From: Ensifer adhaerens
GTDB lineage: Bacteria > Pseudomonadota > Alphaproteobacteria > Rhizobiales > Rhizobiaceae
Assembly: GCF_000697965.2 (NCBI RefSeq)
Contig: NZ_CP015880.1
Location: 2,046,001-2,110,000 of the forward strand
Direction of reading: 5' to 3'
DNA: 64,000 bases
In this document: positions 26,319 through 35,009 of the stretch, piece after piece
Layout: every line of letters starts with the position of its first letter
How positions within the stretch are numbered: position 1 is the first letter of the stretch
The notes under the pieces: generated by a model
What the model was told of the DNA's origin: nothing
Database searches by the model: none
What the model saw: only the letters and a program-made list of their open reading frames with translations
Translations under genes and position numbers: made by a program

Positions 26319-26843
26319 ATGACAATGCTGGAACAAAAACACCGGGCCATGTTGCAGGAAGCCGAGCGTCGTGCGGTCGCCGAGACCGGCAACATGCGCG
26401 CCTGCTTCGAACTGCTGGCGCTGTCAGGCGCGATCGACCGGGATTGCGCCACAAGACTGGCGCCCCACCGGCTTTCGGAAGGCAAGTTCGTTATCCTCTT
26501 CCTGCTCAACGATCAACCCGAGGGCCTGTCGCCGCACGAGCTTGCCGATCGCGCGGGCGTGACGCGCGCCACCATCACCGGGCTCCTCGACGGCCTGGAG
26601 CGCGATCGCTTCGTCGAGCGCCGCTCGGGCCTTAATGACCGGCGCAAGATCGCGGTAATGCTCACCGAAACCGGCCGCAGGACTGCCCGCGATCTGCTGG
26701 GCGAACACAGCGCCTGGATCGCCTCGCTGTTTGCCGGTTTCAGCGCCGATGAACACCAGACGTTCCACCGGCTGCTCAAGCGCATCTGGCAAAATCTGGA
26801 GACCGGCGCCACGCCCAAGAACACGCCGGAAACACAGACGTGA
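26319..26843 (+). CDS. MarR family transcriptional regulator
   Basis: 174-residue MarR regulator: LSEGKFVILFLLNDQP, LSPHELADRAGVTRATITGL and the wing VERRSGLNDRRKIAVMLTE. No ribosome binding site precedes the ATG at 26319 (or 26325). The stop overlaps the GTG start of the HEAT-repeat gene (GTGA), so the pair is translationally coupled. Probably represses this two-gene operon. Confidence 0.9.
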   Translation: MTMLEQKHRAMLQEAERRAVAETGNMRACFELLALSGAIDRDCATRLAPHRLSEGKFVILFLLNDQPEGLSPHELADRAGVTRATITGLLDGLERDRFVERRSGLNDRRKIAVMLTETGRRTARDLLGEHSAWIASLFAGFSADEHQTFHRLLKRIWQNLETGATPKNTPETQT

Positions 26844-27634
26844 GCGAGAGCAAGACCAAGAAACGCGGCGCCAGCGGCATTGGCGCCGAGCGCCTGGCGC
26901 AGCTGAACGCCGGAGCGCAAGCCATCACCTTGACCGAATGCCTCGCGGTCGACTTCGCAGCGCTGATGGGCAACATCGTGCCCGGCATCGACGACGATGC
27001 CCTTGCCGAGATGACATCGGCCGCGTCGGCCGGCATCTCCCGGCGCATGCCGCTTGCCGCCCGGCTGATCGGAGAGCGCCTCGGCCCCTCGACTTTCGAG
27101 ACGCTCAAGCAGCATTCCTCGGACACGGTGCGCGGCTGGGCCTGTTTCGTGGTGGCGGCCAGAGAAAACATGACCCTCGCCGAGCGGCTGGCCGCGATCC
27201 GGCCGCTGGCCGACGATAGCCATTTCGGTGTTCGCGAATGGGCCTGGATCGCCGTTCGCCCGCATCTCGCGGCCGATCTGGATCAAGCGATCGCCCTGCT
27301 GGCGGCAGAGTGGACATCAGATCCATCCGAGCGCATCCGCCGTTTCGCCTCGGAATCCATCCGCCCGCGCGGCGTCTGGTGCGCCCATCTCTCAGTGCTC
27401 AAGAAAGAACCCGAACGCGCGCTGCCCGTGCTCGAGCCGTTGCGCGCCGATCCCTCGCCTTACGTGCAGGATTCGGTCGGAAACTGGCTGAACGATGCGG
27501 CCAAGGATCGGCCCGAGTGGGTCCAGGCGCTGGCGGCACGCTGGTCCGCCGAAAGCTCAGGACCCGCGACATCGCGCATCTGTCGCCGCGCGCTTCGATC
27601 CATCCCCACCAGATCCAGTTCCGGAAACGCTTGA
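26840..27634 (+). CDS. HEAT-repeat protein related to DNA alkylation repair (AlkD-like)
   Basis: 264-residue all-helical protein with HEAT-like repeats: RGWACFVVAARENMTL, REWAWIAVRPHLAADL, RRFASESIRPRGVWCAHL and YVQDSVGNWLNDAAKDRP. The RFASESIRPRGVW stretch is characteristic of the AlkD/AlkC-like DNA glycosylase superfamily, which excises bulky or alkylated bases. Catalytic residues cannot be assigned by eye. Begins GTG, overlapping the MarR stop, so a MarR-controlled alkylation response is a reasonable inference. Confidence 0.75.
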   Translation: MSESKTKKRGASGIGAERLAQLNAGAQAITLTECLAVDFAALMGNIVPGIDDDALAEMTSAASAGISRRMPLAARLIGERLGPSTFETLKQHSSDTVRGWACFVVAARENMTLAERLAAIRPLADDSHFGVREWAWIAVRPHLAADLDQAIALLAAEWTSDPSERIRRFASESIRPRGVWCAHLSVLKKEPERALPVLEPLRADPSPYVQDSVGNWLNDAAKDRPEWVQALAARWSAESSGPATSRICRRALRSIPTRSSSGNA

Positions 27635-27682
27635 GAGCGCCCGGAATGGCATAACCTCAGACTGACAACAAGAAAGCAGACT

Positions 27683-28024
27683 ATGCCTCACTACCTGACC
27701 GAACTTTACAGCGCCAAGCCGGCGTGGCTCGCCCTTCCCCGTCAGGGGCGCCAGCAGTTCCTGGCCGCGATCGGCTCCGCCATGCCGGGCCTGTCGGCGC
27801 TCGGCGTCGAGCTCATCACCTTCGGCAAGGTCGACCAGTCGAAGCTGCATGCGGCATCGCAGACCTTCTTCGCCGTCTGGCGCTGCCCGGACGCGACAGC
27901 ACTCGAAGCCCTCGTCGCCGGCATCGCCCAATCCGGCTGGCACGAATATTTCGACACGATCAACGCCGCCGGCCGCGGCACCGACCTTGCCGGCCACCTC
28001 GCCGAGCTCGGCGCGGCCGCCTGA
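27683..28024 (+). CDS. Small conserved protein (DUF6616-like)
   Basis: 113-residue soluble protein: HYLTELYSAKPAWLAL, then FLAAIGSAMPGLSALGVELI and FFAVWRCPD with GWHEYFDTINAAGRG. The layout resembles the DUF6616 family of dimeric alpha-beta barrel-like proteins. No function is known. Same strand, 48 bp after the HEAT-repeat gene, so it may belong to that operon. Confidence 0.65.
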   Translation: MPHYLTELYSAKPAWLALPRQGRQQFLAAIGSAMPGLSALGVELITFGKVDQSKLHAASQTFFAVWRCPDATALEALVAGIAQSGWHEYFDTINAAGRGTDLAGHLAELGAAA

Positions 28025-28050
28025 GCCCCCACGCTATCCACCCCCTCAGG

Positions 28051-28476
28051 TCACGATCGGCTTGGGGGGCTGTAGAAAACGATCTCCGGATCGTTCTCGT
28101 CGAGATTGTCGATGTAGCCGCTCGGCCGGAACCCGGCCTTGACCAACAGGTCCTGCATCGGACGGTTCGACATGTTGGTCGAGCTGAAGAGTTTCGCGCC
28201 CGACGACATGGATTGAAAGTGGGCGATCAGCGTCCCAGCCAGACCACGCCGGCGCCAGGACGTCCCCACCATCAGCATTTCGATGAAGGCCTGGCCAAAG
28301 AAGTGGCGGGTCAGCACGCCATAGGCGGCAGCCTCCCCCTCGATCTCGATGAGATGGCAGCAGCCCTGCTGGATCCAGTCGGCAATGTCGGCGCGTCGCT
28401 TCAGATCGTCGGCCGCAACGCTGTCGATCGCGCAAAGCGCCGGATGGTCGTCCTTGACCGCAGGTCGAATTCGCAT
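28051..28476 (-). CDS. GNAT family acetyltransferase
   Basis: 141-residue single-domain acetyltransferase: MRIRPAVKDDHPAL opening, EMLMVGTSWRRRGLAGTLI as the acetyl-CoA loop, and SNRPMQDLLVKAGFRPSGYI at the C-terminus. GGGAG precedes the ATG. Convergent with the preceding small gene (26 bp between stops). Substrate unknown. Confidence 0.85.
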   Translation of the reverse strand: MRIRPAVKDDHPALCAIDSVAADDLKRRADIADWIQQGCCHLIEIEGEAAAYGVLTRHFFGQAFIEMLMVGTSWRRRGLAGTLIAHFQSMSSGAKLFSSTNMSNRPMQDLLVKAGFRPSGYIDNLDENDPEIVFYSPPSRS

Positions 28477-28674
28477 GGTTCAGCTCCCGGCAGATTTGGC
28501 GGGAAACTAGGATGTGGTGTCGCTGGGCGCAATCGCGAAAGCGCTATCTCAACTGCCCCTCTCGCGGCGGCAAGACGAAGTCGCGACCGGACCTCACTGC
28601 GACGGCGCGGCGCCCGAAAATCCCCGCCGCGTCCACTGAAAATCCACGACGTCCCCTGTTCTGTACCGGATCGC

Positions 28675-30267
28675 TCACTGTCCAAGGCCGATGTTCTTCG
28701 CCGGGTATTTCTTGAAGGTGGCGGCATGCGCCTTCATCTCGGCCAGCATCGAGGCGAGGAAGGCATTCATCCGGTGGCCGACGGGATATTCCTCCTTCGG
28801 ATCGATGTAGAGATTGAAGAGCCACGGGGCGAGGCCAACGTCGCTCACCGTCGTCATGTCGATGTTCAGCCACTGGGCCTTGGTTTCCACCACCTTCACG
28901 TGGATCTTGTACTCGTACATGCGCATCGCCATCAGGTTCTGCTCGTTCCAGACGAACACCTTCTCGCGGTTCGAACGGCCGTCGTCGGCAAGCAGGAACG
29001 AGGTCTGGTCGATGCCGTCGATGTAGCGGTCGACCGGCACCTTGTCTCTGATGCCGCCAAGGCTCAGCGACGTGTTGAAGAGGTCCATCAGGTCGAAGAG
29101 CTCGTCGCTTTCGCGGCCGGGCTTGATCATGCCCTTCCAGTAGGCGATCGCCGGGATGCGGATGCCGCCCTCCCAGGCCGATCCCTTGGCGCCGCGAAAC
29201 GGCGTATAGCCGCTGTCCGGCCAGCTATCGAGCTGCGGGCCGTTGTCGGAGGTGACGAAGATGAAGGTATTGTCCAGGACGCCGGCCTGATCGAGCGCGT
29301 CGACGATCTCGCCGATATAGGCATCCACCTCCACCACGTCGTCCTTGTAGGGGTACTTGCTGCCGCTCTTGCCTTCGAAGGCCTTGGAGGCGAAATTGTC
29401 GGCGTGCACTTTCATGAAGCAGTGTTCGAGGAAGAACGGCGCCGTTCCCGACGCAAGCTCCTTGATCTTCTTCACCGTGAATTCCTTGAGCATCCGATCG
29501 CCTTCGGCCATCTTCTCGATGCTGTCGATCTCTTCGACTTGGCTGACTGGCCCGCCCTTTACCGCCTGTACCAGCGCCGTGCTCGATCCGGTCTTCCTCA
29601 GCATCGCCAGCCGCTCCGGGTTCAGCACCAGATCGGGGTAACGCCGCTTGTCGACCCCTTGGGTGATTTCCTTCTCGGCCTCGTAGAAGCCGTAGAACTC
29701 GTCAAACCCGACCTCGTGCGGCCGCATGCCTTCGCTTTCGCCCACATGCCACTTGCCCGAGAGCACGGTCTTGTACCCTGCCCCACCAAGCAGCGTCGGC
29801 AGGGAAACCTCGTCGGCCCAGGGGTTCTTGGTGATCTTGTCGCCGGCAAGGATCGGCCGCGTCAGGCCGGTGCGAACCGGCAACCGGCCCGTCAGGATCG
29901 CCGAGCGCGTCGGCGTGCAGGTGGGTTGCGAATAGGCCGAGGTGAGCCTCAGGCCCTCGCGCGCCAACCTGTCCATGTTGGGTGTCGCAGCGCCGATCGC
30001 AGCACCTCCGCCATAGGCGCCGGGGTCGCCATAGCCCATGTCATCAACCACGAGCCAGACGATGTTCGGCCTCTTGCCCAGCCTGGTATAAAGCGTATCG
30101 AGCTTCTGTTGCGCCGCGGACTGCTGGTCGGCATGGATCAGCGCTGGCTCCTGCGCCTCGCTCGTGCGTATGGCCTGAGTCATCACCGATTGTGCCGGCG
30201 CCACTGTCGGCAACGCCACCAGGATCGCCGTGTGTAGGGCAAGGGCACGCAGATTCCGCAGGCACAT
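28675..30267 (-). CDS. Secreted arylsulfatase 1
   Basis: 530-residue type I sulfatase hydrolysing a sulfate ester in the periplasm. A Sec signal ends near VAPAQ. The formylglycine motif is Cys117 in CTPTRSAILTGR, metal aspartates are Asp75/Asp76 (WLVVDDMGYGD), and SGKWHVGESEG and VTSDNGPQLDSW complete the active site. AAGGAG precedes the ATG. Needs a formylglycine-generating enzyme, not seen in the window. It follows the second sulfatase gene on the same strand; a GC-rich hairpin region separates them. Confidence 0.93.
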   Translation of the reverse strand: MCLRNLRALALHTAILVALPTVAPAQSVMTQAIRTSEAQEPALIHADQQSAAQQKLDTLYTRLGKRPNIVWLVVDDMGYGDPGAYGGGAAIGAATPNMDRLAREGLRLTSAYSQPTCTPTRSAILTGRLPVRTGLTRPILAGDKITKNPWADEVSLPTLLGGAGYKTVLSGKWHVGESEGMRPHEVGFDEFYGFYEAEKEITQGVDKRRYPDLVLNPERLAMLRKTGSSTALVQAVKGGPVSQVEEIDSIEKMAEGDRMLKEFTVKKIKELASGTAPFFLEHCFMKVHADNFASKAFEGKSGSKYPYKDDVVEVDAYIGEIVDALDQAGVLDNTFIFVTSDNGPQLDSWPDSGYTPFRGAKGSAWEGGIRIPAIAYWKGMIKPGRESDELFDLMDLFNTSLSLGGIRDKVPVDRYIDGIDQTSFLLADDGRSNREKVFVWNEQNLMAMRMYEYKIHVKVVETKAQWLNIDMTTVSDVGLAPWLFNLYIDPKEEYPVGHRMNAFLASMLAEMKAHAATFKKYPAKNIGLGQ

Positions 30268-30357
30268 CGCACGCTCCTTTTTGCGATCGAACGCAAGGAA
30301 TTACGCAAGGGATGCCGCCGGACCTTGATCCGCGGCAAGAGGTGGCGGCCTTTTTAC

Positions 30358-30403
30358 AAGCCGCCGGCGCTTTGCGTCCCGCCGCCAGCGGTCGCCGGCG
30401 GCG
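30358..30403 (-). other. GC-rich hairpin region between the two sulfatase genes
   Basis: Complementary blocks built from GCCGCCGGCG (near 30360) and CGCCGGCGGC (near 30393) can form alternative strong stem-loops in the 151-bp gap. No T-run follows on the minus strand, so it is not a standard terminator; it could attenuate or stabilise the transcript. Confidence 0.35.
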
Positions 30404-30418
30404 GAGTCTTTCCGCTCT

Positions 30419-32083
30419 TTACCGCGGCGCCAGGCTTTCCAGTTCGCCCAGCCGCTTCATCGCTGCCTGCTGCGCAAGCCAGCCATAGTTGATGCCGCTG
30501 GCGTTCAGCGTGCTGCCGGCCTGGTACGGATAATCGTTGAAGTCGGCGAAGAACTCCTTGATCTTGCCCTGGATCGGCACCAGCAGCCACATGTTGCGGG
30601 CGAGGAACTCGATCGCCCCGCCGCCGTCTTCCATGCCGCGCTCGTAGGGGTCCATGCGCAGGTTGGCGATGACGGCCCAGCTCGGCACCTCACGGGTGGC
30701 CGTCGCGATGTTGCCGTGGCTCGCCTGGGCGAAGCTCAGCTTCCAGTCGTTCCAGCGGATAGCGTTGAGGTTGCCGCCCTGGTCGAAGTAGTAGACCGAG
30801 TCACGCGGCGGCTCCTTCGCCTCGCCCTTCAACAGCCCCGTCAGGTCGTAGCCGTCGAGATGCACCTTGAAGGTCTTCGACGTGCCCTTGAAGCCCTTCT
30901 TCATCTCTTCCTTGACGTCGGCGATGCCGGCGGCGGTCGCAAAGGTCGGCAGCCAGTCCATCAGCGTCACCGGGTCGTTGATCTGCGTGCCCGGCTTTAC
31001 CACGCCCGGCCAACGCACCATCATCGGAATGCGGAAACCGCCTTCCCAGGTCGTGCCTTTCTCGCCGTGGAACATCGTCTGCGCGCCGTCCGGCCACAGC
31101 GCCAGTTCCGCGCCGTTGTCGGTGGTGTAGAGCACGATGGTGTTCTCGGCGATGCCGAGATCGTCGAGCTGTTTCAGGAGCTGGCCGACGTGACCGTCAT
31201 GCTCCACCATGCCGTCGGCATGGATGCCCTTGCCGGTCTTGCCGAGCGAGTCCGGCTTCAGGTGGGTGAAGACATGCATGCGGGTCGAGTTGAACCAGCA
31301 GAAGAACGGTTTGTCGGCCTTCACCTGCCGGTCGATGTAATCCTTGGCAGCCGTCAGGAATTCCTCGTCGATCGTTTCCATGCGCTTGGTGTTGAGCGCG
31401 CCGGTGTCCTCGATCTTGCCGTCGGCGCTCGACTTGATGACGCCGCGCGGGCCGAACTTCTTCTTGAACTCCGGGTCCTTCGGATAGAAGTAGCCTTCCG
31501 GCTCCTCCTCGGCGTTGAGGTGGTAGAGGTTGCCGAAGAACTCGTCGAAGCCGTGTGCGGTCGGCAGATGCTCGTCGCGGTCGCCGAGGTGGTTCTTGCC
31601 GAACTGGCCGGTCGAATACCCCTTGGTCTTCAACACGTCGGCGATTGTCGGCATCCAGTCCTGGATGCCGTGCGGGTCGCCCGGCATGCCGATCGTCAAG
31701 AGCCCGGTGCGGAAAGGCTCCTGGCCGAGGATGAAGGAGGCGCGGCCCGCCGTACAACTGTTCTGGCCGTAGCTGTCGGTAAAGATCGCGCCTTCGGCGG
31801 CGATCCGGTCGATGTTGGGCGTGCGATAGCCCATCAGCCCCATCGTGTAGGCGCTGATCTGCGGAATGCCGATATCGTCGCCGAAGATGACGAGGATGTT
31901 TGGCGGCTTGCCGCTCGCCGAAGAAGAGGATTGCGCCTTGGCAGGGCTTACCGAAGCAGCGCCTGCCACCAGCGACGCGGCTGCAAAAATTGTTCCACTT
32001 AGAAGGAGATCGCGGCGGCTGACATCCGTTACCCCATTCTCGGCCATCGCTGGCGCAGCCTTGTTATCGTCATGCATGCTCAT
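30419..32083 (-). CDS. Tat-exported arylsulfatase 2
   Basis: 554-residue type I sulfatase with a twin-arginine leader (VSRRDLLLSG, then a hydrophobic run to SPAKAQ). The modified cysteine is Cys110 in CTAGRASFILG, the CxAxR variant of the motif. Other marks are ILVIFGDDIG, GQFGKNHLGD and LYTTDNGAEL. TAGGAG precedes the ATG. First of two adjacent leftward sulfatase genes (151 bp apart). Tat export implies folding and formylglycine formation before transport. Confidence 0.93.
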   Translation of the reverse strand: MSMHDDNKAAPAMAENGVTDVSRRDLLLSGTIFAAASLVAGAASVSPAKAQSSSSASGKPPNILVIFGDDIGIPQISAYTMGLMGYRTPNIDRIAAEGAIFTDSYGQNSCTAGRASFILGQEPFRTGLLTIGMPGDPHGIQDWMPTIADVLKTKGYSTGQFGKNHLGDRDEHLPTAHGFDEFFGNLYHLNAEEEPEGYFYPKDPEFKKKFGPRGVIKSSADGKIEDTGALNTKRMETIDEEFLTAAKDYIDRQVKADKPFFCWFNSTRMHVFTHLKPDSLGKTGKGIHADGMVEHDGHVGQLLKQLDDLGIAENTIVLYTTDNGAELALWPDGAQTMFHGEKGTTWEGGFRIPMMVRWPGVVKPGTQINDPVTLMDWLPTFATAAGIADVKEEMKKGFKGTSKTFKVHLDGYDLTGLLKGEAKEPPRDSVYYFDQGGNLNAIRWNDWKLSFAQASHGNIATATREVPSWAVIANLRMDPYERGMEDGGGAIEFLARNMWLLVPIQGKIKEFFADFNDYPYQAGSTLNASGINYGWLAQQAAMKRLGELESLAPR

Positions 32084-32400
32084 CGTACTCTCCTAGTTAA
32101 GGCGATCGGAAATGCACTGCTGTCGAGGACCGGGCGGATGATGCGCGTGCGGGGGTGGGTGTCCAAGTACGTAACAGTTACGACGTGCCGGCTCGCAACC
32201 GTTACTGCGACGCGCGACGCGGGCAATCCGTTGCAAGCCCGGGTAGAACAGCACTGGCAAAACTCACCCAGCGTAACCTCTGACAGATTGACGCAATCGC
32301 CCATTCGGCCTCTGGCGCGACGCCCCCGCATGCCTATATGCAAGACGCCAAAGATAAGGGCCTGGGCCTGAGACATGGGCATTGAGACAGGGACATCGGG
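32084..32400. other. Divergent region, sulfatase 2 / truncated haemoglobin
   Basis: About 317 bp without a gene. It holds the perfect 13-bp palindrome CGTAAC-A-GTTACG (32170-32182) and a further CGTTAC at 32200-32205, possibly an operator for either divergent gene. Nothing else recognised. Confidence 0.45.
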
Positions 32401-32871
32401 ATGGACGACAACGACTTGCAGGGCCGCGCCGCTCATGTCGCAGCAATCCGCGAACGAGCGGAAGCCGAGATGAAGGCGATCGGCATCGATGCGGCCTTCA
32501 TCGATCGTCTCGTCGAGACCTTCTACGCCCGCGTGCTCGCCCATCCCGAACTCGGCCCCGTCTTCGACGCCAGGCTTTCCGGCCGCTGGCCGGAGCACAT
32601 GGACAAGATGAAGAGCTTCTGGTCGGCCGTCGCCTTCCGCAACGGCGCCTATGGCGGCAAGCCGGTGCAGGCGCATGTCGGCGTCGCCAACATGACGCCG
32701 GATCTCTTTCCGAAATGGCTTGATCTCTTTTCCACGACGCTCGACGACATCGCCCCGAACGGCGAGGCCAAGGCCTGGTTCATGGCCACGGCCGAACGCA
32801 TCGCCCGCAGCCTGACGCTTTCGCTATTCTACAATCCGGCGATGGACGATCCGGCGCTGAAGCGCGGGTAA
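32401..32871 (+). CDS. Group III truncated haemoglobin
   Basis: 156-residue globin. Group III pattern: IDRLVETFYARVLAHPELGPVF, RWPEHMDKMKSFWSAVAF and proximal haem ligand His92 in VQAHVGV, with the C-terminal WFMATAERIARSL helix. Such proteins bind oxygen or nitric oxide and are proposed in NO or peroxide stress. With nap in the same window this fits a lifestyle with nitrogen oxides, but the genes are 28 kb apart. Its 3' end abuts an EamA relic. Confidence 0.9.
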   Translation: MDDNDLQGRAAHVAAIRERAEAEMKAIGIDAAFIDRLVETFYARVLAHPELGPVFDARLSGRWPEHMDKMKSFWSAVAFRNGAYGGKPVQAHVGVANMTPDLFPKWLDLFSTTLDDIAPNGEAKAWFMATAERIARSLTLSLFYNPAMDDPALKRG

Positions 32872-33092
32872 TTGCCGAGGCCTTTACGCCCGATGCCGAA
32901 GACGGGCGTCAGGGTCAGGAACAGCGCAGCCGTGCTCACCGGCAGGCGCTTGAGGCCGATCAGGTAGAGCCAGAAGGCGAGCGCGTACTGGACGATGCCG
33001 GAGATCAGGGCGAGCGCCAGCATGCCCGCCCCCGCGGCGGCAAGGTCCTTGCCGATCGCCTGAGGCCTGACCCAGGCGAACAGGAAGACCAA
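32872..33092 (-). pseudogene. C-terminal relic of an EamA/DMT exporter
   Basis: The leftward frame reads LALALISGIVQYALAFWLYL, then IGLKRLPVSTAALFLTLTPV and FGI before losing similarity. That is the seventh to ninth helix region of EamA transporters. A stop lies just upstream of the fragment and the gene end is cut by the haemoglobin gene, so both ends are missing. A decayed gene. Confidence 0.7.
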
Positions 33093-33119
33093 TCAGACAA
33101 CACGACCTGCCCCCTTGGG

Positions 33120-33707
33120 TCAGAGCGAGCGGCCTGCAAACAAAATGTCCTCGGCCTCGTCGACCGACATCGCAAAGACCCGCTTGCCCAGTTCGAAGCT
33201 GAAGCCGCCCCGGGCAAAGGCGGAGAGCTCCTTGGCCGTACGCTTCTCGTCGAGCGCCGCCTTGCGGAACGGCCCGAAGGCGCGCTTTCGCGCCAAGACG
33301 ACGGCCGCATAGAGATCGTCGGCTTCCGCCACCGCCGCAGCGACGGCGTCCCGTGCAACGCCCTTTTCCGACAGCTTCTGGGCGATCGCCCGCTTCGACT
33401 TGCCGCCGCGCATGGCCGAGCGGGTCTTGATCTCGGCATAAGCTTTGTCGTTGAGCGCGCCATTGTCATAGGCAAAGGTCACGGCGGCAGCCGCCAGCAG
33501 CTCCACCTGGTTCACGCTGATATCCTCGAACTTCTCCCGCGCCTTGCGCGAGATGGCGTCGAAGAGCTGCTTTTCCGTCAGCATCTGCCGCGCCAGCCGA
33601 TAGGCCGCTGAATTGCGCGCCCAGGCATACATGCGCGGCGTCGGTTGATCGGATTGCGCTTGATCGTCGATGAGGTCCAAGCCTGCCCTGCCCTCGAATT
33701 GAACCAT
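33120..33707 (-). CDS. recX: Recombination regulator RecX
   Basis: 195-residue RecX family protein, which caps and limits RecA filaments. Three-helix repeat motifs are visible: RNSAAYRLARQMLTEKQLFD, DNGALNDKAYAEIKTRS, RGGKSKRAIAQKLSEKGV and LARKRAFGPFRK. The ATG at 33707 is the best start by similarity; MYAWARN at 33632 is an alternative. recA is not adjacent, as in other rhizobia. No good ribosome binding site was seen. Confidence 0.85.
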   Translation of the reverse strand: MVQFEGRAGLDLIDDQAQSDQPTPRMYAWARNSAAYRLARQMLTEKQLFDAISRKAREKFEDISVNQVELLAAAAVTFAYDNGALNDKAYAEIKTRSAMRGGKSKRAIAQKLSEKGVARDAVAAAVAEADDLYAAVVLARKRAFGPFRKAALDEKRTAKELSAFARGGFSFELGKRVFAMSVDEAEDILFAGRSL

Positions 33708-33967
33708 TGATGGCACCAGTCGATCCGCAGGATGGGATAGACGTCGCCCCAAGATGCGAAATGACCTGACTCTCCGCGACAAGGCAATTGCGCACCCGAG
33801 CCCACGACATGTTTTCCCGGCCTTGTTCCGCCGGCATGAGGGCGGCAGGCGCCCCTCAAGAGAGGCGCGCCTGAGGTAACCGCAGCAGGGCCTGCGCGGA
33901 TCTTTTGATCCGCCGGCCGAGCGTTCCCGTCGTGATGCCCGAGCAAAGGCACCGGAAAGCGTGATGT

Positions 33968-34738
33968 CTATTCGAACTTCTCGGTGCTGTCGGCCTTGCC
34001 CTTCACCCAGTAGCCGGAAGCTTTTAGCCAGCTGAGCGGCAAGCCGCGCTCCTCGACGAGATGGGTGCGGATCGCCCGGGTGACTGCGGCTTCGGCCGCG
34101 ATCCAGACGAAGGTGCCGGGCTCGAGCGCCACTTGACGCACGACGGCAAGCAGCGCTGACGGATCGTGCGCTTGATCGAGCGGGCGATAGGCCCAATGGG
34201 TGGTGAGCGCCGCCTTGGTGCGGAACTTCTGCCGCTCGTCCAGCCCGGTGACGGCGGCGACACTGGTGATCTGATGCCCCGCCGGCGTCTCCTCGATCCG
34301 CCGCCCGATCGCCGGCAGCGCCGTCTCGTCGCCGATCAGCAGCCATCGCGTGAAATCTCCAGACACGACCGCCGAACCGCGCGGCCCGCCGATCTCGAGC
34401 TTGTCGCCCACGGAGGCCGCCATTGCCCAGGCGGTCACGGGGCCTGCCTCGTGCAACGCGAAATCGAGCGCCAGAACGCGCGCGTCGGTGTCGTAGCGCC
34501 GTGGCGTATAGTCCCGGCGCTCTTCGGTGCCGTTTGCGCCGGGCACGAAGATCTTGATGTGGTCATCCGCCCCGAGGCTGACGAAGTCGGCGAGATCCTC
34601 ACCGGAAAGCGTGATCCGGAGCATGCCCGGCGTCACCCGCTCGATGCCGGAAACGACGAGCGAGCGGCGCTTCAGCTCATGGCGAACACGCTCGATGCGC
34701 GGCGTCGGGAGATGGGAATAGTTGGGAGAATTGTCCAT
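33968..34738 (-). CDS. Siderophore-interacting protein (ferric-siderophore reductase)
   Basis: 256-residue SIP/ViuB-type flavin reductase that frees iron from siderophores using NAD(P)H. The FAD motif is RRDYTPRRYD (YTPR), followed by GPVTAWAMAASVGDKLEIGG and the nucleotide part WLLIGDETALPAIGRRIEE. The C-terminus LKASGYWVKGKADS is diagnostic. The ATG at 34738 is favoured over 34744 because AAGGA lies at correct spacing. No iron box was identified, and no siderophore genes are nearby. Confidence 0.92.
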   Translation of the reverse strand: MDNSPNYSHLPTPRIERVRHELKRRSLVVSGIERVTPGMLRITLSGEDLADFVSLGADDHIKIFVPGANGTEERRDYTPRRYDTDARVLALDFALHEAGPVTAWAMAASVGDKLEIGGPRGSAVVSGDFTRWLLIGDETALPAIGRRIEETPAGHQITSVAAVTGLDERQKFRTKAALTTHWAYRPLDQAHDPSALLAVVRQVALEPGTFVWIAAEAAVTRAIRTHLVEERGLPLSWLKASGYWVKGKADSTEKFE

Positions 34739-34950
34739 TTGCATCCTTTGGAGGGCCTCGAAAAGCTCGATCCGCAGGACACAGTCGCGCAGATCGAAGC
34801 CGCTTCTGGCCGTTCGATCATACGCGTTGAGTGACGTTAACGCTTACGTGGCCGGGGGTGGCCCGGTCATGTCACGTTCTAACTATCGGAAGGCCCCGCT
34901 TCGATCAATGCGTCATCTTGACTAAAGCACGAAGGTTTTACCAGCCAAAA

Positions 34951-34985
34951 GAAAAACGCGCCCACAGGAGCAAGCGCGTTTCTCA
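34951..34985 (-). terminator. Rho-independent terminator of the aminotransferase gene
   Basis: AAACGCGC (34954-34961) pairs with GCGCGTTT (34974-34981) around a 12-base loop; on the minus strand the stem is followed by TTTTTCTTTT. It begins 25-60 bp beyond the aminotransferase stop. Confidence 0.8.
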
Positions 34986-35009
34986 AAATGAAGAAGGTCT
35001 GACGAAGCC

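Noticed and set aside
27724..30237. 837-codon rightward frame across the sulfatase gene
   Set aside because: Shadow of the sulfatase coding strand; no ribosome site or protein-like pattern.
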